The notes below the pieces were generated by a model. It searched no databases. It saw nothing but the letters and a program-made list of their open reading frames with translations, and was not told the DNA's origin. The position numbers and the translations under genes were made by a program. This document shows positions 43,339 through 52,539 of a DNA stretch of 64,000 nucleotides, piece after piece (the stretch's first letter is position 1; each line of letters begins with the position of its first letter). This DNA comes from CAYRJD01 sp965247395 (GTDB taxonomy: Bacteria; Actinomycetota; Acidimicrobiia; Acidimicrobiales; Poriferisodalaceae), in the NCBI GenBank assembly GCA_965247395.1, contig OZ252012.1:186001-250000 (forward strand). The letters are read 5' to 3'.

Positions 43339-44787
43339 ATGTCGTTCACCTACCGAGTTGCAGATCTGAGCTTGCATGAGGCAGGCCGCAAGCAGATTGA
43401 ACTAGCCGAAGTCGAAATGCCAGGGCTGATGGAGTTGCGTGCTCGCTACTCCGACGAGCAGCCACTAGCTGGCGAGCGCATCGCCGGTTCGCTACACATG
43501 ACCGTGCAGACCGCAGTGCTGATTGAGACGCTGACCGCGCTTGGAGCAGAGGTGCGCTGGGCGTCTTGCAATATTTTTTCCACGCAAGACGAAGCCGCTG
43601 CGGCCGTGGTGGTTGGACCTAGCGGCACAGTGGATGAGCCTGCGGGAGTGCCGGTTTTTGCCTGGAAAGGTGAAACTCTGCCGGAGTACTGGTGGTGCAA
43701 CTCACAGGTGCTGTTGTGGCCCGGCTTTAGTGGGCCGAGCCTGATGGTGGATGACGGCGGTGACGTCACAATGCTGACGCATCTTGGTGTTCGTTATGAA
43801 GTCGAGGGCCAAGTGCCCGACTCCAGCACCGCCGATTCGCCCGACATGAAAGAAGTGCTGACACTGCTGGGCGATCTCACAAAGCAAGATCCCGAGCCGA
43901 ATGCCAATTTTTGGCGCGAAATGGTTGCTGACATAAAAGGTGTGTCCGAAGAAACCACAACCGGGGTTGGCCGTTTGTACGAGTTGGCCAGCGCTGGTGA
44001 GCTGTTGTTTCCTGCTTACGACGTGAACAACTCGGTAACGAAGTCAAAATTTGACAATCTCTACGGCTGCCGACATTCACTTCTCGATGGAATCAACCGC
44101 GCTACCGATGTCATGCTGGGCGCTAAGACGGCTTTCGTAGCTGGGTACGGAGACGTAGGTAAGGGTTGTGCTCAGGCGTTGCGCGGGCAGGGCTGTCGTG
44201 TGATCGTCGGTGAGATAGATCCCATCAACGCCTTGCAGGCAGCCATGGAAGGGTTCGAGGTGGATCGCCTGGACAATGTCGTTGGCGAAGTAGACGTGTT
44301 TGTTACCGCCACCGGGAACTATGACGTAATCACGGCCGAGCACATGGCGGCCATGAAGCACTTGGCCGTCGTTTGCAATATTGGCCACTTTGACAACGAG
44401 ATTGATATGGCCGGGCTTGGGAAGCTGTCCGATGTTCAGGTTCGCAACATCAAGCCGCAAGTGGATGAGTACATATTTCCCAGCGGAAACAGCGTGTTGG
44501 TGCTGGCCGAGGGGCGGCTAGTCAATTTGGGCTGCGCCACGGGCCATCCGAGCTTTGTGATGTCGATGAGCTTCACCAACCAGGTGTTGGCACAGCTGGA
44601 GCTGCAAAAGAAACACGCCGAGCTTGACAGGGCGGTGTATTTGTTGCCGAAGGAGCTTGACGAAGAGGTTGCACGGTTGCACTTAGATGCGCTGGGTGTG
44701 AAGCTCACAAAGTTGACGACCGAGCAGGCCGATTACATCGGCGTTAGCCCGAGCGGCCCGTATAAGCCTGAGCATTACCGGTACTAG
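43339..44787 (+). CDS. sahH: Adenosylhomocysteinase
   Basis: 482 residues, full length. MPGLMELRARY near the start, GSLHMTVQTAVLIETL for the substrate domain, NSVTKSKFDNLYGCRHSLLDG with the catalytic Lys/Asp, and AFVAGYGDVGKGCAQAL for the NAD loop. The C-terminus is the conserved lock GPYKPEHYRY. It hydrolyses S-adenosylhomocysteine to adenosine and homocysteine. A purine-rich ribosome site (aggaagaaag) precedes the ATG. No SAH riboswitch fits in the 46-nt upstream gap. The gene end is duplicated and followed by repeat elements. Confidence 0.97.
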   Translation: MSFTYRVADLSLHEAGRKQIELAEVEMPGLMELRARYSDEQPLAGERIAGSLHMTVQTAVLIETLTALGAEVRWASCNIFSTQDEAAAAVVVGPSGTVDEPAGVPVFAWKGETLPEYWWCNSQVLLWPGFSGPSLMVDDGGDVTMLTHLGVRYEVEGQVPDSSTADSPDMKEVLTLLGDLTKQDPEPNANFWREMVADIKGVSEETTTGVGRLYELASAGELLFPAYDVNNSVTKSKFDNLYGCRHSLLDGINRATDVMLGAKTAFVAGYGDVGKGCAQALRGQGCRVIVGEIDPINALQAAMEGFEVDRLDNVVGEVDVFVTATGNYDVITAEHMAAMKHLAVVCNIGHFDNEIDMAGLGKLSDVQVRNIKPQVDEYIFPSGNSVLVLAEGRLVNLGCATGHPSFVMSMSFTNQVLAQLELQKKHAELDRAVYLLPKELDEEVARLHLDALGVKLTKLTTEQADYIGVSPSGPYKPEHYRY

Positions 44788-44813
44788 CACTGAGCGTTAT
44801 CGGTGCTAGCACT
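44770..44813. repeat. 22-bp tandem duplication carrying the sahH stop codon
   Basis: 44770-44791 and 44792-44813 match at 19 of 22 positions (both begin gagc and end ctagcact). The first copy encodes the last residues and the TAG (44785-44787) of sahH; in the second copy the stop has become tgctag. Confidence 0.88.
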
Positions 44814-44932
44814 GCTGGGAGTAGCTCTACCCGTTCGCTGGATGCTCATTGGCCAGCACTACTCCCATTAGCGCTGCTGGCTTAGATAAGCCGTGCATTT
44901 ACTGGTGCTAGCACTGCTGGGAGTAGCTCTAC
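44802..44932 (+). promoter_or_regulatory. Direct and inverted repeats with mutually exclusive hairpins between sahH and comF
   Basis: A 29-bp element occurs exactly at 44802-44830 and 44904-44932. Both copies contain TGGGAGTAG (44816-44824 and 44918-44926). Between them lies its perfect complement CTACTCCCA (44859-44867). In RNA the middle copy can pair with either flank, but not both. The two 9-bp stems have loops of about 34 and 50 nt. No U-tract follows. A switch, an mRNA-end structure or a decayed duplication are all possible. Confidence 0.55.
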
Positions 44933-44972
44933 TGATTTAGGTAACACTGACTAAGTAAATGCAGCTTGAAAA

Positions 44973-45761
44973 TTGCTGGTTGCCGTCTACTTTGAGGCGG
45001 TGCTGTTTGAGGTGAGATGTCCAGGCTGTGGCCGCCTCGGCTGGTGTCCATGCGAGGATTGCATTTCACTCACGAGCCCGATCAAACCACTGCCAGGGGC
45101 TATTGCCGAGCCTGGTGGCATTACAGGAGCGTCCACAACCTGCTCTTTGTTTTGGCATGAAGGGGTTGCGCGCGAGTTTGTCTTCGCTCTGAAGTTTCGG
45201 CGAGAGCGCAGCATCGCACGTTGGTTTGGAGACGCTCTGGCCGACAACGTTCGCTCGATTCTCTCAGGCATGGTCACTTCAGAAATAGATCTGGTTACCT
45301 GGCCGCCGACCACGACCGCACAGCGCCACAAGCGTGGTTTCGATCAGGCTGAGGTATTAGCGCGCAGAGTGGCGCGACGACTGGCCGTTCCCGCACGCAG
45401 GCTCTTGGTGCGCACCAGCACCGTTTCCCAAAGTGGGCTGGGGAGAGCCGAACGCCTGATGGGACCGGTCTTCGTCCCGACGGGCACTATTGACCAAGGC
45501 ACAGGCAACTCAAGTGCAGCCGACCCAGGCTTGCCTCGCACGGTTTCCGTCTTAGTAGTTGATGACGTGCTTACTACTGGCGCAACGTTGCGAGCGGCAG
45601 TAGCAGCGATTCAGTCAGGCGTATCAACAGGCCTGCGTGAACAAGCCGAACAAGAGGTAATAGTTCACGCGGCGTCATGCACGCGCGCCCGCTACCAAGT
45701 GCCACCAGAAAGTAACCAAAAATTCTCATCTAGGGCTAATAAGGCTGGCGGTAGCCTTTAA
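44973..45761 (+). CDS. comF: ComF family phosphoribosyltransferase-like protein
   Basis: 262 residues from a TTG at 44973; start uncertain because no strong ribosome site is visible. The N-terminal zinc motif is CPGCGRLGWCPCEDC, followed by FVFALKFRRERSIARWFG and the TPP..HKRGFDQAEVLAR stretch (here WPPTTTAQRHKRGFDQ). The PRPP-binding loop is VLVVDDVLTTGATL. ComF helps DNA uptake in competent bacteria, but most bacteria carry the gene without known competence. It ends 3 bp before secA, so the two are probably co-transcribed. Confidence 0.9.
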   Translation: MLVAVYFEAVLFEVRCPGCGRLGWCPCEDCISLTSPIKPLPGAIAEPGGITGASTTCSLFWHEGVAREFVFALKFRRERSIARWFGDALADNVRSILSGMVTSEIDLVTWPPTTTAQRHKRGFDQAEVLARRVARRLAVPARRLLVRTSTVSQSGLGRAERLMGPVFVPTGTIDQGTGNSSAADPGLPRTVSVLVVDDVLTTGATLRAAVAAIQSGVSTGLREQAEQEVIVHAASCTRARYQVPPESNQKFSSRANKAGGSL

Positions 45762-45764
45762 ACC

Positions 45765-48623
45765 ATGGGTGTAATGCAGCGAATTCTCCGTGTGGGAGAA
45801 GGAAAAAAGCTTCGTGCCCTGGAGTCGCTGGTGCCTGACATCAATGCAGTCGAGCCCGCAATACAAAAGCTGACAGATGAGCAGCTCCGCGCTCGTACAG
45901 ACGACTTTCGCAACCAGCTTGCCAATGGTGCCGATCTAAACGATCTGCTGATTGAGACATTCGCTGTTGCACGTGAAGCCGCTCAACGTGTCATCGGTCA
46001 ACGCCACTACGACGTGCAACTTATGGGCGGCATGGCACTGCATTTTGGTTGGGTAGCCGAAATGAAAACCGGTGAAGGAAAAACGCTGGTTTCTACCTTG
46101 CCTGTTTATCTAAACGCCCTTTCCGGCAAAGGTGTTCACGTGGTTACCGCCAACGAATATCTCGCCAGCCGTGACGCCGAATGGATGGGACACATCCACC
46201 GTTTTCTCGGTTTGGAAGTAGGGCTAGTGGTGCCAGGCAATGCCGACACCGTCAACAAGCGTGAGCAATACGCCGCTGACGTCACCTACGGCACCAACAA
46301 CGAATTCGGCTTTGACTACCTGCGAGACAACATGGCGCCAGAGTCTGAGTTACAGGTTCAACGCGGTCATAGCTACTGCATCGTTGACGAGGTTGACTCA
46401 ATCCTCATTGATGAAGCGCGCACGCCTTTGATTATCAGCGGGCGGATCGCTGATGTGGCCCGCATGTACGAACGGTTCGCGGCGATTGCGCGTTCGATGA
46501 ATCGTGATACCGACTACGAAGTAGAAGAAGACAAGCGCAACGTTGCGATCCTTGAGCCAGGCATCGAAAAGGTTGAGCAAGCACTCGACATTGAAAACCT
46601 TTACGACCAAAACTCCGCCAGCCTGGTGCCTCAGCTGAGTGCAGCCTTACGAGCCAAGGAGTTGTACAAGCGTGACAAGGACTACGTCGTCCAAAACGGT
46701 GAGGTAAAGATCGTCGACGAGTTCACAGGCCGCATCTTGGATGGCCGTCGCTGGAGCGAAGGTTTGCATCAGGCGATAGAGGCCAAAGAAGGCGTCAAAA
46801 TTAAAGAAGAAAACCAGACGCTGGCCACGGTCACCTTGCAGAACTATTTCAAGCTCTACGACAAGTTGGCCGGTATGACCGGTACCGCTGAGACCGAAGC
46901 CGCAGAGTTTGGGAACACCTACGGACTTGACGTAGTGCCGATCCCAACTAACCGGCCGTTGAACCGGGCCAGCCATTCTGACTTGATCTACAAGACCGAG
47001 GCTTCAAAGTTTGAAGCGGTGGTGGATGACATCTCAGAACGCAGCGCGAACGGTCAACCGGTTTTGGTGGGCACCATCAGCGTGGAGAAATCAGAAAGGC
47101 TGTCGCGTGCTCTGGAACAGCGCGGTGTCAAGCACCACGTTCTGAACGCCAAGGAACATCACCGCGAGGCTGAGATCATCACCCAAGCTGGCCAGATCGG
47201 AGCGGTAACCGTTGCGACAAACATGGCTGGGCGCGGCGTGGACATCTTGTTAGGTGGCAATCCCGAAGGTCTTGCGCGTCATGACCTGATAGTCGACAAG
47301 CGCGACCCGGATGATCCGGCCAACGCCGAGGACTTGGCAGCGTTAGCTAGCAAGTACGAGCAAGAATGCGAAGAGCAAAAGGCCGAGGTGCTAAAGCTTG
47401 GCGGGCTTTTCGTGCTGGGCACTGAACGCCACGAGTCACGCCGTATTGACAATCAGCTACGCGGTCGTTCAGGCCGTCAGGGCGATCCGGGCGAAAGTCG
47501 GTTCTACCTGTCGCTGGAAGATGATCTGATGCGCATGTTTGCGACCACTGCGATGAATTGGGTCATGGATAAGTCCCTGCCCGACGATGTTCCCCTCGAA
47601 GCCAAGATGGTGACCAAAGCCATCGAGCGGGCACAGAACAACGTTGAGCAGCGCAACGCCGAGTCGCGTAAAAACGTCCTCAAGTACGACAACGTGATGA
47701 ACGAGCAACGCAAGGTGATGTACTCCCGGCGTAAGCAAATATTGAGCGGCATCGACCTGCGTGAGGCGGCACTGGAGTATCTAACCGAAGCCGTGACCGA
47801 CTTGGTTGATGAGTACTGCAGTTCCGAACATGCCAGCGAATGGGACCTAGACGGACTGCTAGTCGGGATTCACGAGTACTGGCCCACTCAGCTAACGGCT
47901 GAGCAGTTAGCGCAACGCAGCAGTGCAAACGCAAACGACGCAAATGAGATAGAAGCGCTATTACTTGAAGACGGGCAGAAGCACTACGAGGCACGCGAGG
48001 TTGAACTCGGACCTGAGCTGATGCGAACCGCGGAGCGTCAGGTGCTGTTGGGGCTGCTGGATCAGCGTTGGCGAGACCATCTCTCAGCGATGGATCACCT
48101 GCGTGACGGCATTCATTTACGTGGGATCGGCCAAAAAGACCCGGTAGCGGAATGGCAACGTGAGGGTTTTGACATGTTCTCGGAGATGCTGAAGCACACC
48201 TACCAAGACTTTGTGAAGCACATCATGCATGTGGAGCTGACAAAGCCGGAGCAGACAAAAAAACCGAATCAGAAACAGGCCAAACAAGCCGAGCCAAGCG
48301 CATCACAACTGCAGTATTCCGCGCCCGATGGAACTAGCTCTGGTGGCGGAACAGCGCAGCCAGCTCAACCCGGTGCCCAACAACCCAGTGTTAATCAGCA
48401 AGGCTCTCGACAGCAGGTGCTGGCAGGTGCAAGAAGTGGCGGGCCCGCAGGGGGTGGCTCAGCGCTGCAGCAGGCCGCAACTCGCGGTGCAACCCGTTCT
48501 GCTGGCTCAACCACGACGGTGACGGCGCGCCCAAAAAATATCGAAACGGGTCGCAAGTTAGGGCGCAACGATCCATGCCACTGCGGTTCTGGTCGCAAGC
48601 TAAAGCACTGCCACGGCCGCTGA
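45765..48623 (+). CDS. secA: Protein translocase ATPase SecA
   Basis: 952 residues. Walker A MKTGEGKT (100-107), Walker B region CIVDEVDSILIDEARTPLI, and the second nucleotide-binding fold with TNMAGRGVDILLGG and QLRGRSGRQGDPG. Length and C-terminus are those of SecA1: a low-complexity Gln/Gly/Ala linker (about 825-925) and a zinc tail with C938, C940, C949 and H950 (CHCGSGRKLKHCHGR). It drives proteins through SecYEG. The linker has much repeat-like DNA, in keeping with the slippage seen across the window. Next gene: prfB, 17 bp on. Confidence 0.98.
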   Translation: MGVMQRILRVGEGKKLRALESLVPDINAVEPAIQKLTDEQLRARTDDFRNQLANGADLNDLLIETFAVAREAAQRVIGQRHYDVQLMGGMALHFGWVAEMKTGEGKTLVSTLPVYLNALSGKGVHVVTANEYLASRDAEWMGHIHRFLGLEVGLVVPGNADTVNKREQYAADVTYGTNNEFGFDYLRDNMAPESELQVQRGHSYCIVDEVDSILIDEARTPLIISGRIADVARMYERFAAIARSMNRDTDYEVEEDKRNVAILEPGIEKVEQALDIENLYDQNSASLVPQLSAALRAKELYKRDKDYVVQNGEVKIVDEFTGRILDGRRWSEGLHQAIEAKEGVKIKEENQTLATVTLQNYFKLYDKLAGMTGTAETEAAEFGNTYGLDVVPIPTNRPLNRASHSDLIYKTEASKFEAVVDDISERSANGQPVLVGTISVEKSERLSRALEQRGVKHHVLNAKEHHREAEIITQAGQIGAVTVATNMAGRGVDILLGGNPEGLARHDLIVDKRDPDDPANAEDLAALASKYEQECEEQKAEVLKLGGLFVLGTERHESRRIDNQLRGRSGRQGDPGESRFYLSLEDDLMRMFATTAMNWVMDKSLPDDVPLEAKMVTKAIERAQNNVEQRNAESRKNVLKYDNVMNEQRKVMYSRRKQILSGIDLREAALEYLTEAVTDLVDEYCSSEHASEWDLDGLLVGIHEYWPTQLTAEQLAQRSSANANDANEIEALLLEDGQKHYEAREVELGPELMRTAERQVLLGLLDQRWRDHLSAMDHLRDGIHLRGIGQKDPVAEWQREGFDMFSEMLKHTYQDFVKHIMHVELTKPEQTKKPNQKQAKQAEPSASQLQYSAPDGTSSGGGTAQPAQPGAQQPSVNQQGSRQQVLAGARSGGPAGGGSALQQAATRGATRSAGSTTTVTARPKNIETGRKLGRNDPCHCGSGRKLKHCHGR

Positions 48624-48640
48624 AAAACACCTAGCTAATA

Positions 48641-49771
48641 ATGCCAACTGACCGTCAGTGGAGTGATTACCCCGGCGCGCTTGTCGAACTAGAACGCCGA
48701 GTAGCGCAAGCCCAAATATATTTGGGTGTTCAGGCCGCGCGCGCCCTGCGTGAAGAGCTATCCGAGGCCGCAGCCGATCCCGGCCTATGGAATGACGCTG
48801 ATCACGCCCGTTCGGTAACGACTCGTTTGGCAAATGTCACCGACGACATTGAACACTGGGAGCAGGTAAGCAGGGCATTCGATGATCTGTCTGCTCTGTT
48901 CACGCTGGCCGACGAAGAGGGCGACCAAAGCTTGGCGCCTGAGCTCGACGTGGCCATAATTGAGCTAGAGGCTCAACTTGACGAAATTGAGCTGCTGGCG
49001 CTGTTGGGTGGCGAACATGACGAAAACGATGCCGTGTGTGAGGTTCATTCGGGAGCCGGTGGAACAGACGCTTGTGACTGGGCCGAGATGTTGCTGCGGA
49101 TGTATCAACGTTGGGCCGAACGTCGCGGCTTTGAGGTTCAGCTGATCGAGGCCACCGACGGTGGAGCGGCTGGCATTAGCTCGGCGACTTTTGAGGTAAA
49201 GGGACGCCATGCGTTCGGATTTCTCCAAGCCGAACGCGGCGTACACCGGCTGGTTCGCATTTCACCTTTTGACACACAGTCGCGTCGTCACACCGCTTTT
49301 GCTTCGCTTTCGGTGGTGCCGCTTTTTGAAGAGGTATCTGACGAGGTTGAGATCGATGAGAAAGACCTGAGGATCGATACCTACAGATCGTCAGGAGCGG
49401 GCGGTCAGCACGTGAACGTGACGGACTCTGCGGTGCGAATCACACATCTGCCCACCGGCTCAGTGGTGGCATGCCAGAACGAACGAAGCCAACATCAAAA
49501 CAAAGAGCGCGCCATGAAGATGCTTGCCGCCAAGCTGGCCGATCTTCAGCGCACCGAGCGGGAGGCCGAAATGGGTGTGCTAGCGGGCGAACAGCGCGAG
49601 GTGGCCTGGGGCAGCCAGATTCGCAACTACGTGTTACACCCCTACCAGCAAGTGAAAGATCTGCGAACAAGCCTGGAGATAGGCAACGTGGATGCGGTGT
49701 TGGACGGGGATATTGATGCCTTCATGGAAGCGTTTTTGCGCTGGCGCGCAACGCAAAATATCCGCACTTAA
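48641..49771 (+). CDS. prfB: Peptide chain release factor 2
   Basis: 376 residues. The GGQ motif (254-256) is in SSGAGGQHVNVTDSAV; the stop-recognition tripeptide is SPF (208-210), a usual RF2 variant of SPF/SPx. The reading frame is intact from MPTDRQW, so the programmed +1 frameshift of many prfB genes is absent, as usual in actinobacteria. It releases proteins at UGA and UAA. The order secA-prfB-ftsE-ftsX is a conserved actinobacterial set. Confidence 0.97.
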   Translation: MPTDRQWSDYPGALVELERRVAQAQIYLGVQAARALREELSEAAADPGLWNDADHARSVTTRLANVTDDIEHWEQVSRAFDDLSALFTLADEEGDQSLAPELDVAIIELEAQLDEIELLALLGGEHDENDAVCEVHSGAGGTDACDWAEMLLRMYQRWAERRGFEVQLIEATDGGAAGISSATFEVKGRHAFGFLQAERGVHRLVRISPFDTQSRRHTAFASLSVVPLFEEVSDEVEIDEKDLRIDTYRSSGAGGQHVNVTDSAVRITHLPTGSVVACQNERSQHQNKERAMKMLAAKLADLQRTEREAEMGVLAGEQREVAWGSQIRNYVLHPYQQVKDLRTSLEIGNVDAVLDGDIDAFMEAFLRWRATQNIRT

Positions 49772-49845
49772 TTACGGCCTAAACCCCCGCCGGGAAGCCC
49801 TGCCGCTAAACCTGGTTAAACCTGCCGTAGTCTTATTTTTGCCCG

Positions 49846-50550
49846 ATGATCCGCTTAGAAAACGTTACGAAGATCTACAAAGGGGCCACCCGAGCGCTAG
49901 ATGATGTGTCGATCAACATCGCCAAAGGTGAGTTTGTGTTCATTGTGGGCCCATCAGGTTCGGGCAAATCCACGCTGCTGCGCTTGTTGACGCGTGAGGA
50001 AACCGTCTCCAGCGGCCAGATCCATGTGGCTGGCAAGGATTTGCAACAGTTGAGCAACTGGAAGGTGCCGTATTTGCGACGCAATGTCGGTTCGGTGTTT
50101 CAAGATTTCAAGTTGTTGCCCAACAAAACGGTCTATGAGAACGTTGCCTTTGCGCTAGAGGTGATTGGTAGGCCCGAGGAAGCTATGCGCAAGCAGGTGC
50201 CAGCAATCTTGGAAGTTGTCGGATTGGGCGGCAAGGAAAACCGTCTACCGGATGAGCTTTCGGGCGGTGAGCAGCAGCGGGTGAGCGTTGCGCGGGCCTT
50301 TGTGAACCGGCCGTTGATATTGCTAGCCGATGAGCCGACCGGAAACCTTGACCCTTCCACCTCAATTGATGTGATGGTTCTGCTAGATCGTATTAATCGG
50401 CTTGGTACAACCGTGGTGATGGCGACTCATGATCAGCAGATCGTGGATCAGATGCGGCGAAGGGTGATTGCCCTGCGTCAAGGACGGCTTGAGCGTGACG
50501 AGCTATCCGGCGGTTACAACCGTGAAGCCGTGCCCACGGCCGTGCAGTAG
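49846..50550 (+). CDS. ftsE: Cell division ATP-binding protein FtsE
   Basis: 234 residues. Walker A GPSGSGKST (36-44), Q-loop SVFQDFKLLPNKTVYENVAFAL, signature LSGGEQQRVSVARA and Walker B LILLADEPTGNLDP. It pairs with FtsX, encoded 21 bp downstream, to control peptidoglycan hydrolases at the septum. The 74-bp gap before it holds a small repeat (aaacctg twice) and an A+T-rich end, but I could not identify a promoter with confidence. Confidence 0.96.
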   Translation: MIRLENVTKIYKGATRALDDVSINIAKGEFVFIVGPSGSGKSTLLRLLTREETVSSGQIHVAGKDLQQLSNWKVPYLRRNVGSVFQDFKLLPNKTVYENVAFALEVIGRPEEAMRKQVPAILEVVGLGGKENRLPDELSGGEQQRVSVARAFVNRPLILLADEPTGNLDPSTSIDVMVLLDRINRLGTTVVMATHDQQIVDQMRRRVIALRQGRLERDELSGGYNREAVPTAVQ

Positions 50551-50571
50551 CTAACGATGTCGTAGTTAGCA

Positions 50572-51465
50572 ATGAAGCGACTTAGGTATTTTTCTCGTGA
50601 AGCGTGGATAAACAGCCGTCGTAACCCAACTCTGACTTTTGCCGCGATCCTCACCGTGGCAGTGGGAGTGATGCTGGTGGGGATGGGCCTGATGGCTCGC
50701 TATGCCAGCGGAAATGCTCTAGGACGCTGGGAAGGTGGAGTGCAGTTCGAGGTTTTTCTGCAACCAGACAGCACCCCCAACCAAATTGATGTTATCGGCC
50801 AGGAGCTGATTTCCCATCCAGATATTGAGCGCGTGGATTTCTTCTCACAGGCCGAAGCCGCCGCATTGCTGCGCCAGACATTGGATGGCCAGCCTGAGTT
50901 ACTAGCGGTGATAAGCGAAGAATCCCTGCCGTCGTCATATCGAGTTGTGCCGCGCACGCCTCAGGCCGAACTGATTGAGTCGTTGGCGTCTCAGTTTCGA
51001 GAACGGCCTGGAGTGTTTGCTGTCGAAACAGGGCGAACCCAGGTAGACGCAATTCGAACTTGGTTCGATTCGTTCCGCTGGATCGTGCTGCTGTTATCGA
51101 TTGTCTTGTCAGCAGCTAGCGCGATGTTGATCTTTAACTCCATTCGAGTTGCTGTGTTTGCTAGGCGACGAGAGATAGAAGTAATGCGCCTTGTTGGCGC
51201 TACCAACGGATTCATCCGGTTTCCGTTTGTGCTCGAAGGCATCGTGCACGGCCTAATCGGCGGAATAATCGGTGCGTTTACCGCAGGGCTGTTGCGCGCA
51301 CACGTGGAGGACCTGTTTGGGCGTTCCGACGTGCTGGCGTTTTTCCGCTCGTTTGTTGTTACCTCGTCACAGTTTCGAACCGTGGTTGTGCTGACGGTCT
51401 TGCTGGGAGTGCTGTTGGGTGCGGTCAGCTCGGCATTTGCAGCGGGACGCTTTTTAGATTCCTAA
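50572..51465 (+). CDS. ftsX: Cell division membrane protein FtsX
   Basis: 297 residues. N-terminal cytoplasmic RLRYFSREAWINSRRNPTLTFAAI, membrane helix 1 (about 19-41), an outside domain (about 45-165) and three C-terminal helices (about 170-192, 222-245, 268-290). This is the standard FtsX layout. With FtsE it transmits ATP hydrolysis across the membrane to activate wall hydrolases through the outside loop. The hydrolase partner often encoded next is not here; a crotonase gene follows instead. Confidence 0.95.
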   Translation: MKRLRYFSREAWINSRRNPTLTFAAILTVAVGVMLVGMGLMARYASGNALGRWEGGVQFEVFLQPDSTPNQIDVIGQELISHPDIERVDFFSQAEAAALLRQTLDGQPELLAVISEESLPSSYRVVPRTPQAELIESLASQFRERPGVFAVETGRTQVDAIRTWFDSFRWIVLLLSIVLSAASAMLIFNSIRVAVFARRREIEVMRLVGATNGFIRFPFVLEGIVHGLIGGIIGAFTAGLLRAHVEDLFGRSDVLAFFRSFVVTSSQFRTVVVLTVLLGVLLGAVSSAFAAGRFLDS

Positions 51466-51480
51466 TCTTTAGCCTCTGCT

Positions 51481-51589
51481 ATAAGTGCAGTAAGCAAAAG
51501 CAAAGATAGGAATCACATGTGAAACCCTTGCCTGTCGTCGAAACCACTATTTGATAAGTGCAGTAAGCAAAAGCAAAGATAGGAATCAC
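51481..51589. repeat. Exact 36-bp direct repeat, each copy with a ribosome-site-like end
   Basis: 51481-51516 and 51554-51589 are identical (start ataagtgcag, end taggaatcac), 73 bp apart. The second copy supplies the leader and probable ribosome site (tagga) of the crotonase gene at 51593. The first is followed directly by ATGTGA, a start codon next to a stop codon. Confidence 0.95.
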
Positions 51590-51592
51590 CCG

Positions 51593-52498
51593 ATGCCCGA
51601 GTTTGAAACGATTATTTATGAGGTTGCTGACCGTGCCTTGACGATCACGCTCAACCGCCCCGAAAAGCTCAACGCCTATAACGGCCGGATGCATCACGAG
51701 GTCCTAGAGGCGCTCGATTTGGCCGATGCCGATGACAACGTGCGAGCGGTGATCTTCACCGGCGCCGGGCGCGCCTATTGCGCCGGGGCTGACCTGAGCC
51801 GTGGCGCTGAGACGTTTGACTACGACAGCCAAAACGACGACGCCAAAGCTGAACGCCAGGCAGCTAGGGGAGACGAAGGAAACAGTGATCTGAGCTGGAT
51901 GCGTGACGGCGGCGGCCTGTTGTCGTTGAGGCTTTATGAGTTCAACAAACCGCTGATTGCGGCCATCAACGGGCCAGCCGTGGGAGTAGGTGTAACGATG
52001 ACCTTGCCGATGGACATCCGCCTGGCTTCGACCCAGGCCCGAGTGGGTTTTGTGTTTAGCCGTAGGGGAGTAGTGCCCGAGGCGTGCTCGTCCTACTTTT
52101 TGCCGCGTGTGGTAGGTATCGGCAAAGCCTTGGAGTGGGCTTACAGCGGTCGAGTGTTTGACGCAGCGGAGGCTTTGGAGGGTGGACTGGTGACTGCGGT
52201 GCTAGAACCCGATGATCTACTGCCTCGAGCCAAAGAAATAGCAGCTGAGATTGCGGAAAGCACTTCAGCAATTTCGGTGACGATGATTCGGCACATGATG
52301 TGGCGGATGTTGGGAGCCGATCATCCGATGGAGGCTCACAAGATTGACAGCCGCGGCATCTACTACCTGGGGCGTGGAGAAGATGCGCACGAAGGTGTGG
52401 CGTCGTTCCTAGAAAAGCGGCCACCAGAGTTCACCTTGCAGACCAGCAGAGATATGCCTGAGTTCTTCCCTTGGTGGGAGCAGCGACTTTTTGAGTAA
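51593..52498 (+). CDS. Enoyl-CoA hydratase/isomerase family protein
   Basis: About 301 residues from the ATG at 51593, which follows the tagga site and fits the family start (FETIIYEVADRALTITLNRPEKLNAYN). Crotonase oxyanion-hole stretches are FTGAGRAYCAGADLSRG and KPLIAAINGPAVGVGVTMTLPMDIRLAS. An insertion of about 35 residues (ETFDYDSQNDDAKAERQAARGDEGNSDLSW) follows the first motif, which is common in long-chain or CaiD-like members. The C-terminal KRPPEF is typical. Likely fatty-acid or related acyl-CoA catabolism; the exact substrate is unknown. A TTG at 51551 is open upstream but runs through the repeat. Confidence 0.9.
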   Translation: MPEFETIIYEVADRALTITLNRPEKLNAYNGRMHHEVLEALDLADADDNVRAVIFTGAGRAYCAGADLSRGAETFDYDSQNDDAKAERQAARGDEGNSDLSWMRDGGGLLSLRLYEFNKPLIAAINGPAVGVGVTMTLPMDIRLASTQARVGFVFSRRGVVPEACSSYFLPRVVGIGKALEWAYSGRVFDAAEALEGGLVTAVLEPDDLLPRAKEIAAEIAESTSAISVTMIRHMMWRMLGADHPMEAHKIDSRGIYYLGRGEDAHEGVASFLEKRPPEFTLQTSRDMPEFFPWWEQRLFE

Positions 52499-52539
52499 AG
52501 CGCGCTCAAGCGCTAGTGGCCTAGTAGGCAACGAACCTT

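Noticed and set aside
48641..48760. Programmed +1 frameshift in prfB
   Set aside because: The reading frame is continuous from MPTDRQW; no in-frame TGA near the start needs to be bypassed.
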